A program made the position numbers and the translations under genes. From Streptomyces sp. NRRL S-337 (GTDB lineage Bacteria; Actinomycetota; Actinomycetes; Streptomycetales; Streptomycetaceae): a stretch of DNA of 64,000 bases. The notes beneath the pieces were generated by a model. That model searched no databases. It saw only the letters and a program-made list of their open reading frames with translations, and was not told where the DNA came from. The stretch's first letter is position 1, and the number at the start of each line of letters is the position of its first letter. Where the stretch lies: assembly GCF_000720175.1 (NCBI RefSeq), contig NZ_JOIX01000026.1, positions 1-64,000 on the forward strand. The letters are read 5' to 3'. Below, in pieces: positions 8,776 through 18,000 of the stretch.

Positions 8776-10980
8776 CTAGAGGCTGAGCTCCGGGTGCAGG
8801 TCCTTCATCCGTACGACCTGGCGGCTGCGCGCCGCGAGGGCGGTGAGGGCCAGGGCCCCGAGGGTGAAGGCCGCGAGGACCACGCTGCCCTGCCGTACGA
8901 CGGCGAGGTCGCCGCCGGTGATCAGCCGGCGCAGCCCGTCGACGACGTAGCTCATCGGCAGGAACGGGTGCAGGGCGGCGAAGAAGCCGGGGCTGGTCTG
9001 CACCGGGTAGGTGCCGCCCGCCGAGGTCAGCTGGAGCATCAGCACGACCAGGGTGAGCACCCGGCCGGCCGGGCCGAAGAAGGCGCTCAGCAGCTGGATG
9101 ATGGCGGTGAACGCGGCCGTGGCCAGCACCAGGAAGCCGATGGTGGCGGCCGAGCGGGCCATCTGAAGGCCGAGGCCCCAGTGGAGCACGGCCATCAGGG
9201 CCAGCACCTGGACGACGCCGATGGCGAAGGCCGGCAGCCAGGAGCCGAGCGCGATCCGCCAGCCGGGGGCGCCCGCGGCCAGCGCGCGCTTGCCCAGCGG
9301 CTGCAGCAGCATGAACGCGACCATCGCGCCGACCCAGAGGGACAGCGGGATGAAGTACGGCGCGAGGCCGGTGCCGTAATTGGGCGCCTTGTGCAGCGAC
9401 TTGGCGGCCAGCGCGACCGGGTCGGACATGACCTCGGTACGGGCGTCGCGGTCCTTCTTGTCGTAGTCGGGGATCTTGCTGACGCCGCTGTGCAGCCCGT
9501 CGGCCAGCTCGTTGGTGCCGTCCTTGAGCTTGAACAGCCCGCCGGTGAGCTTCTCGGCGCCGTCCGCGGCGGTGCCCAGCTTGTCGTGCAGCTGGCCCGC
9601 GCCGTCGGTCAGCCGGCGGTTGCCGTCGGCGACCTTGCCGGTGCCGTCGGCGACCTTGCCCGCCCCGTCGGCGAGCTCACCGAGCTTGTCGGCGAACAGG
9701 GCCGCGCCCTGGGAGACCTTGTGGGCCCCGGTGTTGAGCGCGTTGATCTGGCGGACGGCGGTGTCGGCCCGGTCGGCGATGCCCGGTGCCTGCTGGGCGA
9801 CCAGTACCGCGGCCCGGTGCAGCTCGCGCAGCTTCTGGTGCCACTGGGCGAAGTCGGTGCGGGCGATGGTGCCGTTGACCTTCTCCGCCAGGTCGGCCGC
9901 GGCGGCGGTGCCGGTCGCCAGGGCCTTGAGCTTGGCGCAGTCGGTGTCGGTGGAGACGAGCCCGCCGCAGCGCTCCCGGTACAGGTCGGCGGCGTTGTCG
10001 GCGTTCGTACGGGCCTGCTCGGCGGCCTTGGCCGAGTCCCCGGGGAGCTTGCTGAGGTCGGCGTCGAGCTTCTGGCTGAGGTCGGCGACGATCTGCGCCT
10101 TCTCACCGATCTCCGCGCCGTGCTCCCGCAGGAACGGCAGGTCCTTGCGGGCGATGCCCGAGACCTTGTCGGCGAGCTGCTGGGTGCCGTCCGCGACCCG
10201 GCCGGCGCCCTGGCTCAGCTCCTCGGCCTTGGCGCTGGCGCCCGCCGCGCCCTTGCTGACGCTCTTGGCGCCCTTGTCGACGGCTCCGGCGCCCTGGCTG
10301 AGCTGGCCGGCCTTGTCGTGCAGCTGGCCCGAGCCGTCGTCCAGCTTGCCGAGCCCGTCGGCCAGTTCGCCGGTCTTCTCCTTGGCCGTGCCGACCCCGT
10401 CGTCGACCTTCCCGGCGCCGTCGGCGGCCTTGGCGGTCTGGTCGTGCAGGTCCGAGAACGACACGAAGATCTTGTCGAGCATGGCCCGCGACGAGGACGC
10501 CGAGGTCTTCGCGCGGATCTCGGAGAAGACGGTTTTGGAGATCGAGCCGACGACGTAGTTGTTGGCGTCGTTCGTCCGGACCTGGAGGGCGCCGGTCTGC
10601 GGGTCGTCACCGGAGCTGGAGGCGATCCGCTTGCTGAAGTCCGCCGGGACGGTCAGGGAGAGGTAGTACGTACCGTCCTCGACGCCCTTGGCGGCGTCCT
10701 CGGAGCTGACCTCCTCCCAGTCGAAGGTCTTGCTGTCCTTGACGTTCTTGGCCAGTTCGTCGCCGGCGGTGATCTTCTTGCCGCCGGCGGTGGCACCCCG
10801 GTCGTCGTTGACCAGCGCCACCGGGATCTTGTCCAGGCGGGCGTAGGGGTCCCAGAAGGAGCAGAGGTACAGCGCCCCGTAGAGCAGGGGGATCAGCATC
10901 AGGGTGACCAGCCCGATCCGGGGCAGCTTCCCCCGGCCGAAACGCCTGAGCTCAAGCGCGGCCAGCTTCGGCGAACGCAT
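8776..10980 (-). CDS. YhgE/Pip-domain membrane protein (ABC-2-type permease)
   Basis: The 734-residue protein starts with a membrane segment at about 20-45 (LPRIGLVTLMLIPLLYGALY) and the family motif DPYARLDKIPVALVNDD. A long extracytoplasmic coiled-coil stalk follows, made of repeated D-G-x-x-x-L/A-x-D-G-A heptad-like units (about residues 180-500). The protein ends with five or six transmembrane helices (about 530-710). This is the YhgE/Pip layout, related to phage-infection protein and to EsaA/ESX-accessory membrane proteins. Its start overlaps the end of the upstream ABC ATPase gene by 29 bp, indicating translational coupling, so the pair probably forms one transporter-like complex. The substrate is unknown. 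Confidence 0.85.
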   Translation of the reverse strand: MRSPKLAALELRRFGRGKLPRIGLVTLMLIPLLYGALYLCSFWDPYARLDKIPVALVNDDRGATAGGKKITAGDELAKNVKDSKTFDWEEVSSEDAAKGVEDGTYYLSLTVPADFSKRIASSSGDDPQTGALQVRTNDANNYVVGSISKTVFSEIRAKTSASSSRAMLDKIFVSFSDLHDQTAKAADGAGKVDDGVGTAKEKTGELADGLGKLDDGSGQLHDKAGQLSQGAGAVDKGAKSVSKGAAGASAKAEELSQGAGRVADGTQQLADKVSGIARKDLPFLREHGAEIGEKAQIVADLSQKLDADLSKLPGDSAKAAEQARTNADNAADLYRERCGGLVSTDTDCAKLKALATGTAAAADLAEKVNGTIARTDFAQWHQKLRELHRAAVLVAQQAPGIADRADTAVRQINALNTGAHKVSQGAALFADKLGELADGAGKVADGTGKVADGNRRLTDGAGQLHDKLGTAADGAEKLTGGLFKLKDGTNELADGLHSGVSKIPDYDKKDRDARTEVMSDPVALAAKSLHKAPNYGTGLAPYFIPLSLWVGAMVAFMLLQPLGKRALAAGAPGWRIALGSWLPAFAIGVVQVLALMAVLHWGLGLQMARSAATIGFLVLATAAFTAIIQLLSAFFGPAGRVLTLVVLMLQLTSAGGTYPVQTSPGFFAALHPFLPMSYVVDGLRRLITGGDLAVVRQGSVVLAAFTLGALALTALAARSRQVVRMKDLHPELSL

Positions 10981-11755
10981 GCGCCGCTTCCTCCTCGGTG
11001 GTGTGGGGGGTGGTCTTGGGGCCGTCCTGGTCCGGGGCGGGGGCCGCGGGCCGTGCGGTGGCCGCGGCCGTGGTGCGGACGATCAGCGCGTCCGCCGGGG
11101 CGTCGCTGCCGGCCGCCACCACGGTGATGCCGGCCAGCGCGAGGTCCCGCAACAGCTGCCAGGCCAGGTCGCGTTCGGCCGGGGACAGCTTGAGGTCGAC
11201 GTCGTCGACGGCGAGCAGATGCGGGTCCTGCATGACCGCGAGCGCGATCGACAGCCGCAGCGCCTCCAGCCGTTCCAGGTCACGGACACAGGTCCGCAGG
11301 CCCTTGGGGAGGGTGTCGGGGTCGAGTCCGGCGACCGCCAGCGCGGCGTCGATCCGGGCCCGGGTGACCTCCTTGTGGCGCCTGCCCCAGGGCAGTGCCG
11401 GGGAGTTGGCGAGACGGCGGCCCAACAGGGCCTGTTCCTTGAGGTGTTCGCCGACGGTGAGCGCCGGTTCCAGGTCGGCGACGCCCGGGACGTGGGCGAG
11501 AGCGGTACGGCCGCGGACCGTACCCATCCGCTTCGGCAGCGGGAAGCCGGCGACCGTGGCGGAGCCCTCGGAGATCCGCATCCGGCCGGTCAGGGCGAGC
11601 AGCAGGCAGGTGCGCCCGGAGCCCGAAGGGCCCTCGACGGCGATCAGTGAGCCCGGCTCGGCGGTGATGTCGACGCCCCGGAAGGCCCAGCCGCGTGGAC
11701 CCCGCACTCCTATCCCCGTGGCGTGGACCGCCGCCCCCTTGCGGGTGGTGTTCAC
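10952..11755 (-). CDS. ABC-type ATPase with degenerate catalytic motifs, partner of the YhgE-like protein
   Basis: The 267-residue protein keeps the ABC fold but its key motifs are altered. The P-loop reads GPSGSGRT, with Arg in place of the invariant Lys; the signature region RDLERLEALRLSIAL has no LSGGQ; and Walker B is LLAVDDVD, with Asp where the catalytic Glu normally stands. Weak or absent ATP hydrolysis is therefore likely (inference). It starts at ATG 11755 after GGGGAGGGG and overlaps the YhgE-like gene by 29 bp. A TetR-type operator lies 18 bp upstream of the start, overlapping the expected transcription start. No TetR gene is adjacent, so the repressor must act in trans. Confidence 0.8.
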   Translation of the reverse strand: MNTTRKGAAVHATGIGVRGPRGWAFRGVDITAEPGSLIAVEGPSGSGRTCLLLALTGRMRISEGSATVAGFPLPKRMGTVRGRTALAHVPGVADLEPALTVGEHLKEQALLGRRLANSPALPWGRRHKEVTRARIDAALAVAGLDPDTLPKGLRTCVRDLERLEALRLSIALAVMQDPHLLAVDDVDLKLSPAERDLAWQLLRDLALAGITVVAAGSDAPADALIVRTTAAATARPAAPAPDQDGPKTTPHTTEEEAAHAFAEAGRA

Positions 11756-11772
11756 AACCCCTCCCCATTTGA

Positions 11773-11788
11773 TCTGACTGGTCAGTCT
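11773..11788 (-). promoter_or_regulatory. TetR-type operator of the ABC-YhgE operon
   Basis: TCTGACTGGTCAGTCT contains overlapping inverted repeats (CTGAC-TG-GTCAG and GACTG-GT-CAGTC), the form of many TetR-family operators. It lies between a TACACT -10-like box (read on the minus strand) and the start codon at 11755, where bound repressor would block transcription. The rest of the 254-bp gap to the glycosidase gene shows no further feature. Confidence 0.7.
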
Positions 11789-12009
11789 AAAAGTGTAGCC
11801 GCACCTGGGGCCCTTTTGACCAATCGGCGAGCTTTGGCGGGCGGCGGGGCGGTGGATGGGCGTCCTTTGGCGGCAATTCGTCCTGAGAGGGCCGTGACCC
11901 GAACGGGGGACTCGGCTTAGGGTGCCGACATGGCGGGGGCCTGATGATGTTCACGTGGTGCCCGTGGCGCGGACCCGCGGCACGGGCTCTTCATGGATGA
12001 CGGAGAACC

Positions 12010-14844
12010 ATGGAAGATTCGACACGTCACCCCACCCCCCTGCCCTCCCGGGACCCGGCCGGGCCACCTCCCGGCCGCACCGCCCGCCGCTCCCGCAAGA
12101 CCGTCGCGCCGCTCCTCGCGGCCGCCCTGGTCGCGGTCCTCGCACCGGTCTCCGCCTCGGCCGCCGCCCCGTCCGGGGGGCCGCCGCCGGAACCGCCCGC
12201 CGGCCCGCACGGCCCCTGCCTGACCGGCCACGACGGCGACGGCTGGACCGCCACCTCCGACAAGATCGACCCGGCGGACAGCTACCACGCCTTCGTCGGC
12301 AACGGCTACCTCGGCCAGCGCGTACCGCCCAACGGCACCGGCTACGCGGCCCCCGGCGGCCAGACCGGCTGGCCCCTGAAGACGCCCGCCTACGACGGCT
12401 CCTTCGTCTCCGGGCTGTACGCCAAGGGCCCCAAGGACGTCCAGGGCCGCCAGGCCATCGCCGCGCTCCCCACCTGGACCACGCTGAACGTCGGCACCGG
12501 CGGCGCCCACCCCGACACCTTCTCCTCGGCCACCGCGCCCGGCCGGATCTCGCACTACCGCCAGTCCCTCTCGCTGCGCTGCGGCTTCGTCCGCACCTCG
12601 CTGACCTGGACGGCCGCCGACGGCCGCCGCACCGACCTGGTCTACGACGTGCTCACCGACCGCACCGACGCGCACACCGGCGCGGTACGGCTGCGCATGA
12701 CGCCCCACTGGAGCGGCGCCGCCACCGTCACCGACGCCCTCGACGGCCGCGGCGCCCGCCGGATGACGGCCTCCGGCGCACCTTCCGCCTCCAAGGACGC
12801 CGCCGGCGGGACCATGGACGTCGGCTTCCGCACGGACGGCACCCGCACCGAGGGCGCGGTGGCCTCCACCCTGCGCCCTGGCCCCGGCGTCCGCGCCACC
12901 GCGCCCCGAACGGCCCCGCAGGCTGGCCGGACCGCCTCCCTCAGCAACCGCCAGCAGCTGACCTTCCCGGTCCGCAGCGGCCGCTCGTACGACCTGGCCA
13001 AGTACGTCGGCGTGGACACCGCGCTGACCTCCCGCCACCCGCGCGCCGCCGCCGACGCCGCCTCCCGGCGGGCCGCCCGCCGCGGCTGGCAGGAGCTGTT
13101 CGCCCGGCACACCGCCGCCTGGCGGCAGCTGTGGCGCAGCGACATCGAGGTCAAGGGGCAGCGTGATCTGCAGACCTGGGTCCGCTCGGCGCAGTACGGC
13201 CTGCTGTCCAGCGTCCGCGCCGGCAGCCGCAACAGCATCGGCCCCACCGGCCTGACCAGCGACAACTACGCCGGTGAGATCTTCTGGGACGCCGAGACCT
13301 GGATGTACCCGGGCCTGCTCGCCACCCACCCCGACCTCGCGAGGTCGATCGTCGACTACCGCTACAAGACCCGCGCCGGCGCCCGCGAGAACGCCCGCAA
13401 GCTCGGCTACGACGGGCTGTTCTACGCCTGGACCAGCGGCAGCAAGGGCGACCTGTGGAACGAGTGCCACAGCTGGGACCCGCCGCACTGCAAGACCCAG
13501 AACCACCTGATGGGCGACATCTCCCTGGCCACCTGGCAGTACTACCTCGCCACCAAGGACACCGCCTGGCTGCGCTCGCGCGGCTGGCCGGTCCTGAAGG
13601 GCATCGCCCAGTTCTGGGCCTCCCGGGCCACCCACAACGCCGACGGCAGCTACTCGATCAAGAACGTCGCCGGGCCCGACGAGTACAGCAACGGCGTCAA
13701 CGACGGCGTCTTCACCAACGCCGGCGCCGCCACCGCCCTGCGCCACGCCACCCGGATCGCCGCCGTCCTCGGAGAGCAGGCGCCGGCCTCCTGGAACACC
13801 ATCGCCGACAAGCTGCGCATCCCCTACGACGCGAAGAAGAAGGTCTACGAGCAGTACGCCGGCTACCGGGGCACCACCATCAAGCAGGCCGACACCGTGC
13901 TGCTGATGTACCCGCTGGAATGGCCGATGTCGCAGGCCCGGGCGGCCCGCACGCTGGACTTCTACGCCGCGCACACCGACCCGGACGGCCCGGCCATGAC
14001 CGACTCGGTGCACGCCATCGACGCGGCGGGCATCGGCGAGGCCGGCTGCTCCACGTACACCTACCTGCTCCGCTCCATCAAGCCGTTCGTGCGCGGCCCG
14101 TTCGCGCAGTTCTCCGAGGCGCGCGGCAACAAGGCCGGCGCCGACGACCCGCACGCCGGGCGGCCCGCACAGGACTTCCTCACCGGTAAGGGCGGCTTCC
14201 TGCAGACCTTCACCAACGGCCTGACCGGGCTGCGGCTGCGTGAGGACCGGGTGCACCTCGACCCGCTGCTGCCGCCGCAGCTCTCCGACGGCGTGACCCT
14301 GCGCGGACTGCACTGGCAGGGACGGACCTACGACATCGCCGTCGGCGCGCACCAGACCACCGTGCGGCTGACCTCGGGTGCGCCGATGCGGATCGAGTCG
14401 CCCCAGGGCGAGCAGATCGTCAGCCGCGGCGTACCGGCCGTCCTCAAGACCCGCCGGCCCGACCTGGCCGCCACCACGAACGCGGCCCGCTGCACCCCGG
14501 CGACAGCCACCTCCGAGGAGCCCGGCATGTACGCGGTCGGCGCGGTGGACGGCAACGCCACCACGGGCTGGGTGCCGAACGCGGCGGACGGCACCCTCAC
14601 CGCCGACCTCGGCCGGGCCACCCGGATCGGGAAGATCACTCCGCACTGGACCTCGGCCCGTCCGAAGTCCTTCCTCGTCCAGGTGTCGCGGGACGGCACG
14701 CACTGGACGGGGGCCGGCTCGGCCGGCCACGGCCCGGTCCGGTACGTCCGGGTCACGGTGCACGGCGACCGCACGCCGGCGGCCGACGGGAAGCCCCGGC
14801 CGCACCCGGGCATCTCGGAGCTGACCGTGCAGCGGGTGAACTGA
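12010..14844 (+). CDS. Secreted GH65-family glycosidase with C-terminal discoidin-like domain
   Basis: The 944-residue protein has an Arg/Lys-rich N-terminus and a hydrophobic segment (about 31-50, ending ASA), so it is exported. An N-terminal beta-sandwich (~65-340) precedes the (alpha/alpha)6 barrel (~370-720). The barrel carries the GH65 general-acid motif AGPDEYSNGVNDGVFTN, with the predicted catalytic Glu at 558. Residues ~815-940 form an F5/8 type C (discoidin)-like carbohydrate-binding domain (VDGNATTGWVPN, YVRVTVHG). GH65 holds phosphorylases, acid trehalases and glucosyl-galactosyl-hydroxylysine glucosidase; secretion favours a hydrolase. The exact substrate is uncertain. It starts at ATG 12010 after GGAGAA and ends before a strong hairpin. 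Confidence 0.85.
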   Translation: MEDSTRHPTPLPSRDPAGPPPGRTARRSRKTVAPLLAAALVAVLAPVSASAAAPSGGPPPEPPAGPHGPCLTGHDGDGWTATSDKIDPADSYHAFVGNGYLGQRVPPNGTGYAAPGGQTGWPLKTPAYDGSFVSGLYAKGPKDVQGRQAIAALPTWTTLNVGTGGAHPDTFSSATAPGRISHYRQSLSLRCGFVRTSLTWTAADGRRTDLVYDVLTDRTDAHTGAVRLRMTPHWSGAATVTDALDGRGARRMTASGAPSASKDAAGGTMDVGFRTDGTRTEGAVASTLRPGPGVRATAPRTAPQAGRTASLSNRQQLTFPVRSGRSYDLAKYVGVDTALTSRHPRAAADAASRRAARRGWQELFARHTAAWRQLWRSDIEVKGQRDLQTWVRSAQYGLLSSVRAGSRNSIGPTGLTSDNYAGEIFWDAETWMYPGLLATHPDLARSIVDYRYKTRAGARENARKLGYDGLFYAWTSGSKGDLWNECHSWDPPHCKTQNHLMGDISLATWQYYLATKDTAWLRSRGWPVLKGIAQFWASRATHNADGSYSIKNVAGPDEYSNGVNDGVFTNAGAATALRHATRIAAVLGEQAPASWNTIADKLRIPYDAKKKVYEQYAGYRGTTIKQADTVLLMYPLEWPMSQARAARTLDFYAAHTDPDGPAMTDSVHAIDAAGIGEAGCSTYTYLLRSIKPFVRGPFAQFSEARGNKAGADDPHAGRPAQDFLTGKGGFLQTFTNGLTGLRLREDRVHLDPLLPPQLSDGVTLRGLHWQGRTYDIAVGAHQTTVRLTSGAPMRIESPQGEQIVSRGVPAVLKTRRPDLAATTNAARCTPATATSEEPGMYAVGAVDGNATTGWVPNAADGTLTADLGRATRIGKITPHWTSARPKSFLVQVSRDGTHWTGAGSAGHGPVRYVRVTVHGDRTPAADGKPRPHPGISELTVQRVN

Positions 14845-14907
14845 TCACCTCACCCGGTCGTCCTGCGTGATCACACCTGCTGATCACGGCTCCCCGTGAG
14901 CGCGGCC

Positions 14908-14941
14908 TGCGCCGGCCGGTCCCTCTGGGCCGGCCGGCGCA
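14908..14941 (+). terminator. Hairpin terminator after the GH65 gene
   Basis: A 12-bp perfect stem (TGCGCCGGCCGG and its complement) with a 10-nt loop sits 64 bp after the stop codon at 14844. Confidence 0.8.
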
Positions 14942-15062
14942 CGGCGTGCTGCGCACGGCGCACGATCAGGTCCGCAACCGTTCGGATTGTTGCAGCGGGA
15001 TGAAATTCATACCGGGCGGTGTTGGTGCCTTGCGGTAGACGTCGAGGCGCGGGAGGCATCGG

Positions 15063-18000
15063 GTGGCGGGGACGGACACGGATACGGCAGGGGCCGGCTG
15101 GGCACGGCGGCTGACCAGGGACTGCTGGCAGTACCGCAAGGACGTGGTGCTCGCCCTCGGGTCCTCGCTGGCCGGGATGGCGGTGATGGCGCTGGTCCCG
15201 CTCGTACCGAAGCTGATCATCGACGACGTCATCGTCAGCCACCGGCGGGCCCTCGGCCCCTGGGCGGGCCTGCTGATCGCCGCCGCCGTGGTCGTCTACG
15301 TCCTCACCTACCTCCGCCGCTTCTACGGCGGACGCCTCGCCCTGGACCTCCAGCACGACCTGCGCACCCGTATGTACGGCGCGATATCCCGGCTCGACGG
15401 CCGCCGTCAGGACGAGCTGAGCACCGGCCAGGTCGTCGGCCGCGCCACCAGCGACCTCCAGCTGATCCAGAGCCTGCTGTTCATGCTCCCGATGATGATC
15501 GGGAGCGTCCTGCTTTTCGTGATCTCCCTGGTCGTGATGGCGGTGCTCTCCCCGCTGCTCACGGTCATCGCGCTGGCCGTCGCGCCCGCCCTGTGGTTCA
15601 TCGCCAAGCGCAGCCGCGCCCGGCTCTTCCCCGCCACCTGGTACGCCCAGGGCCAGGCGGCCGCGGTCGCCGGGGTCGTGGACGGCGCGGTCTCCGGTGT
15701 CCGGGTCGTCAAGGGCTTCGGGCAGGAGGAGCAGGAGACCGGCAAGCTCCGCGAGGCCGGCCGCCGGCTGTTCGCCGGCCGGCTGCGCACGGTCCGCCTC
15801 AACGCCCGCTACACCCCCGCCCTGCAGGCCGTCCCCGCGCTCGGCCAGGTCGCGATGCTGGCCCTCGGCGGCTGGATGGCCACCCGCGGCCAGGTCACCC
15901 TCGGCACCTTCGTCGCCTTCTCCACCTACCTCGCGCAGCTGGTCGGACCGGTCCGGATGCTCGCGATGATGCTGACCGTCGGCCAGCAGGCCCGGGCCGG
16001 CGTCGAGCGGGTCTACGAGCTGATCGACACCGAACCGGCCCTGACCGAACGGCCGGACGCCCATGAGCTGCCCGCCGACGCCCCCGCCACCGTCGAGTTC
16101 GACGAGGTGACCTTCGGCTACGGCACGGGCGACGGCGCCCGCCCGGTCCTCGACGGCTTCTCCCTGCGCATCGAGCCCGGCGAGACGGTCGCCGTGGTCG
16201 GCACGTCCGGCAGCGGCAAATCCACCGTCTCGCTGCTGCTGCCCCGCTTCTACGACGTCTCCGCCGGCCGCGTCCTGGTCGGCGGCCACGACGTCCGCGA
16301 CCTCACCCTCGCCTCGCTGCGCGCCGCCATCGGCCTGGTCCCCGAGCACAGCTTCCTGTTCTCCGACTCGATCCGCGACAACATCGCCTACGGCAATCCG
16401 GGTGCCACCGACGCCGAGATCCGCGCGGCGGCCCGCGCCGCGCAGGCCGACGGCTTCATCTCCGAGCTCCCCGACGGCTACGACACCGAGGTCGGCGAGC
16501 AGGGGCTGACCCTCTCCGGCGGCCAGCGGCAGCGCATCGCCCTGGCCCGCGCGATCCTCACCGACCCCCGGCTGCTGGTCCTCGACGACGCCACCTCCGC
16601 CGTCGACGCCCGCGTCGAGCACGAGATCCACGAGGCGCTGCGCGGCGTCATGGCGGGCCGGACCACCCTGCTCATCGCGCACCGCGCCTCCACCCTGGCG
16701 CTCGCCGACCGGGTCGCCGTCCTCGACGGCGGGCGGCTGGTCGACGTCGGCACCCAGGAGGAGCTGGCGGAGCGATGTCCGCTCTACCGCGCGCTGCTGA
16801 CCGACCCGGAGGAGCTGGGCGGCGTCGAGCGGGACCCGGCGGGCGAGCTGGCCGGCGCCTTCGACGGCGAATTCGCGGCGAGCGGGCTGCTGGAGTACGC
16901 GTACGCACCCGACGCCGACGGGCCGGAGGGCGCCGGGCCGGAGACCGCCGAGCCGGCCGACGACACCGTCACCCCCGAGATCACCCCCGAGCTGTGGGTC
17001 CGCCGCGAACAGGACGCCGAGGCCGGCGCGGCCGGGGTGGCGCCCCGCGCGGCGGCCGCCACCGGCCCCGGCATGGCCGCCGCGACCGCCGGCCTCCCGG
17101 CCACCCCCACCCTGCTCGACCAGGTCGCCGCGCTCCCGCCGGCCACCGACACCCCGGACATCGACGAGGACCGGGCCGTCCGCCCCGAGCGCTCCTACGG
17201 CCTGCGCCGGCTGCTGCACGGCTTCGGCGCCCCGCTGGCCGTCGCCCTGGCCCTGGTCGCCGTCGACGCCGTCGCCGGGCTGCTGCTGCCCGTCCTGATC
17301 CGGCAGGGCATCGACGAGGGCGTCCGCCGCGGGGTGCTGGCCGGCGTGTGGACGGCCGCGGTGCTCGCCCTCGTCGTGGTCCTCGCCCAGTGGGCCGCCC
17401 AGTTCGGCGGCAACCGCATGACCGGCCGCACCGGCGAGCGGGTGCTGTACTCCCTGCGCCTGAAGATCTTCGCGCAGCTGCAGCGCCTCGGGCTCGACTA
17501 CTACGAGCGCGAGTTGACCGGCAAGATCATGACCAGGATGACCACCGATATCGACGCCTTGTCGACATTCCTGCAGACCGGGCTGGTCACCGCCCTGGTC
17601 TCGATGCTGACCTTCTTCGGCATACTCGTCGCCCTGCTGGCCATCGACCTCCAGCTGGCCCTGGTCGTCTTCGCCACCCTCCCGCCCCTGGTCATCGGCA
17701 CGTACTTCTTCCGCAAGCAGAGCGTCAAGGCGTACGAACTCGCCCGCGAGCGGATCAGCACCGTCAACGCCGACCTCCAGGAGAGCGTCGCCGGCCTGCG
17801 GATCGTCCAGGCGTTCCGCCGGGAGCACCGCGGCGCCGAGCGGTTCGCCGCCCGCAGCGACGCCTACCGCCGGGCCCGGGTCCACGGCCAGTTCCTGATA
17901 TCGATCTACTTCCCGTTCGTGCAGCTGCTGTCGTCCGTCGCGGCGGCGCTGGTGCTGATCGTCGGTGCCGACCGGGTGAGTGCGAACACCCTGACCGCCG

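Noticed and set aside
11917..14805. 962-codon minus-strand frame opposite the GH65 gene
   Set aside because: No domain or signal; the plus-strand GH65 protein has a signal peptide and catalytic motif.
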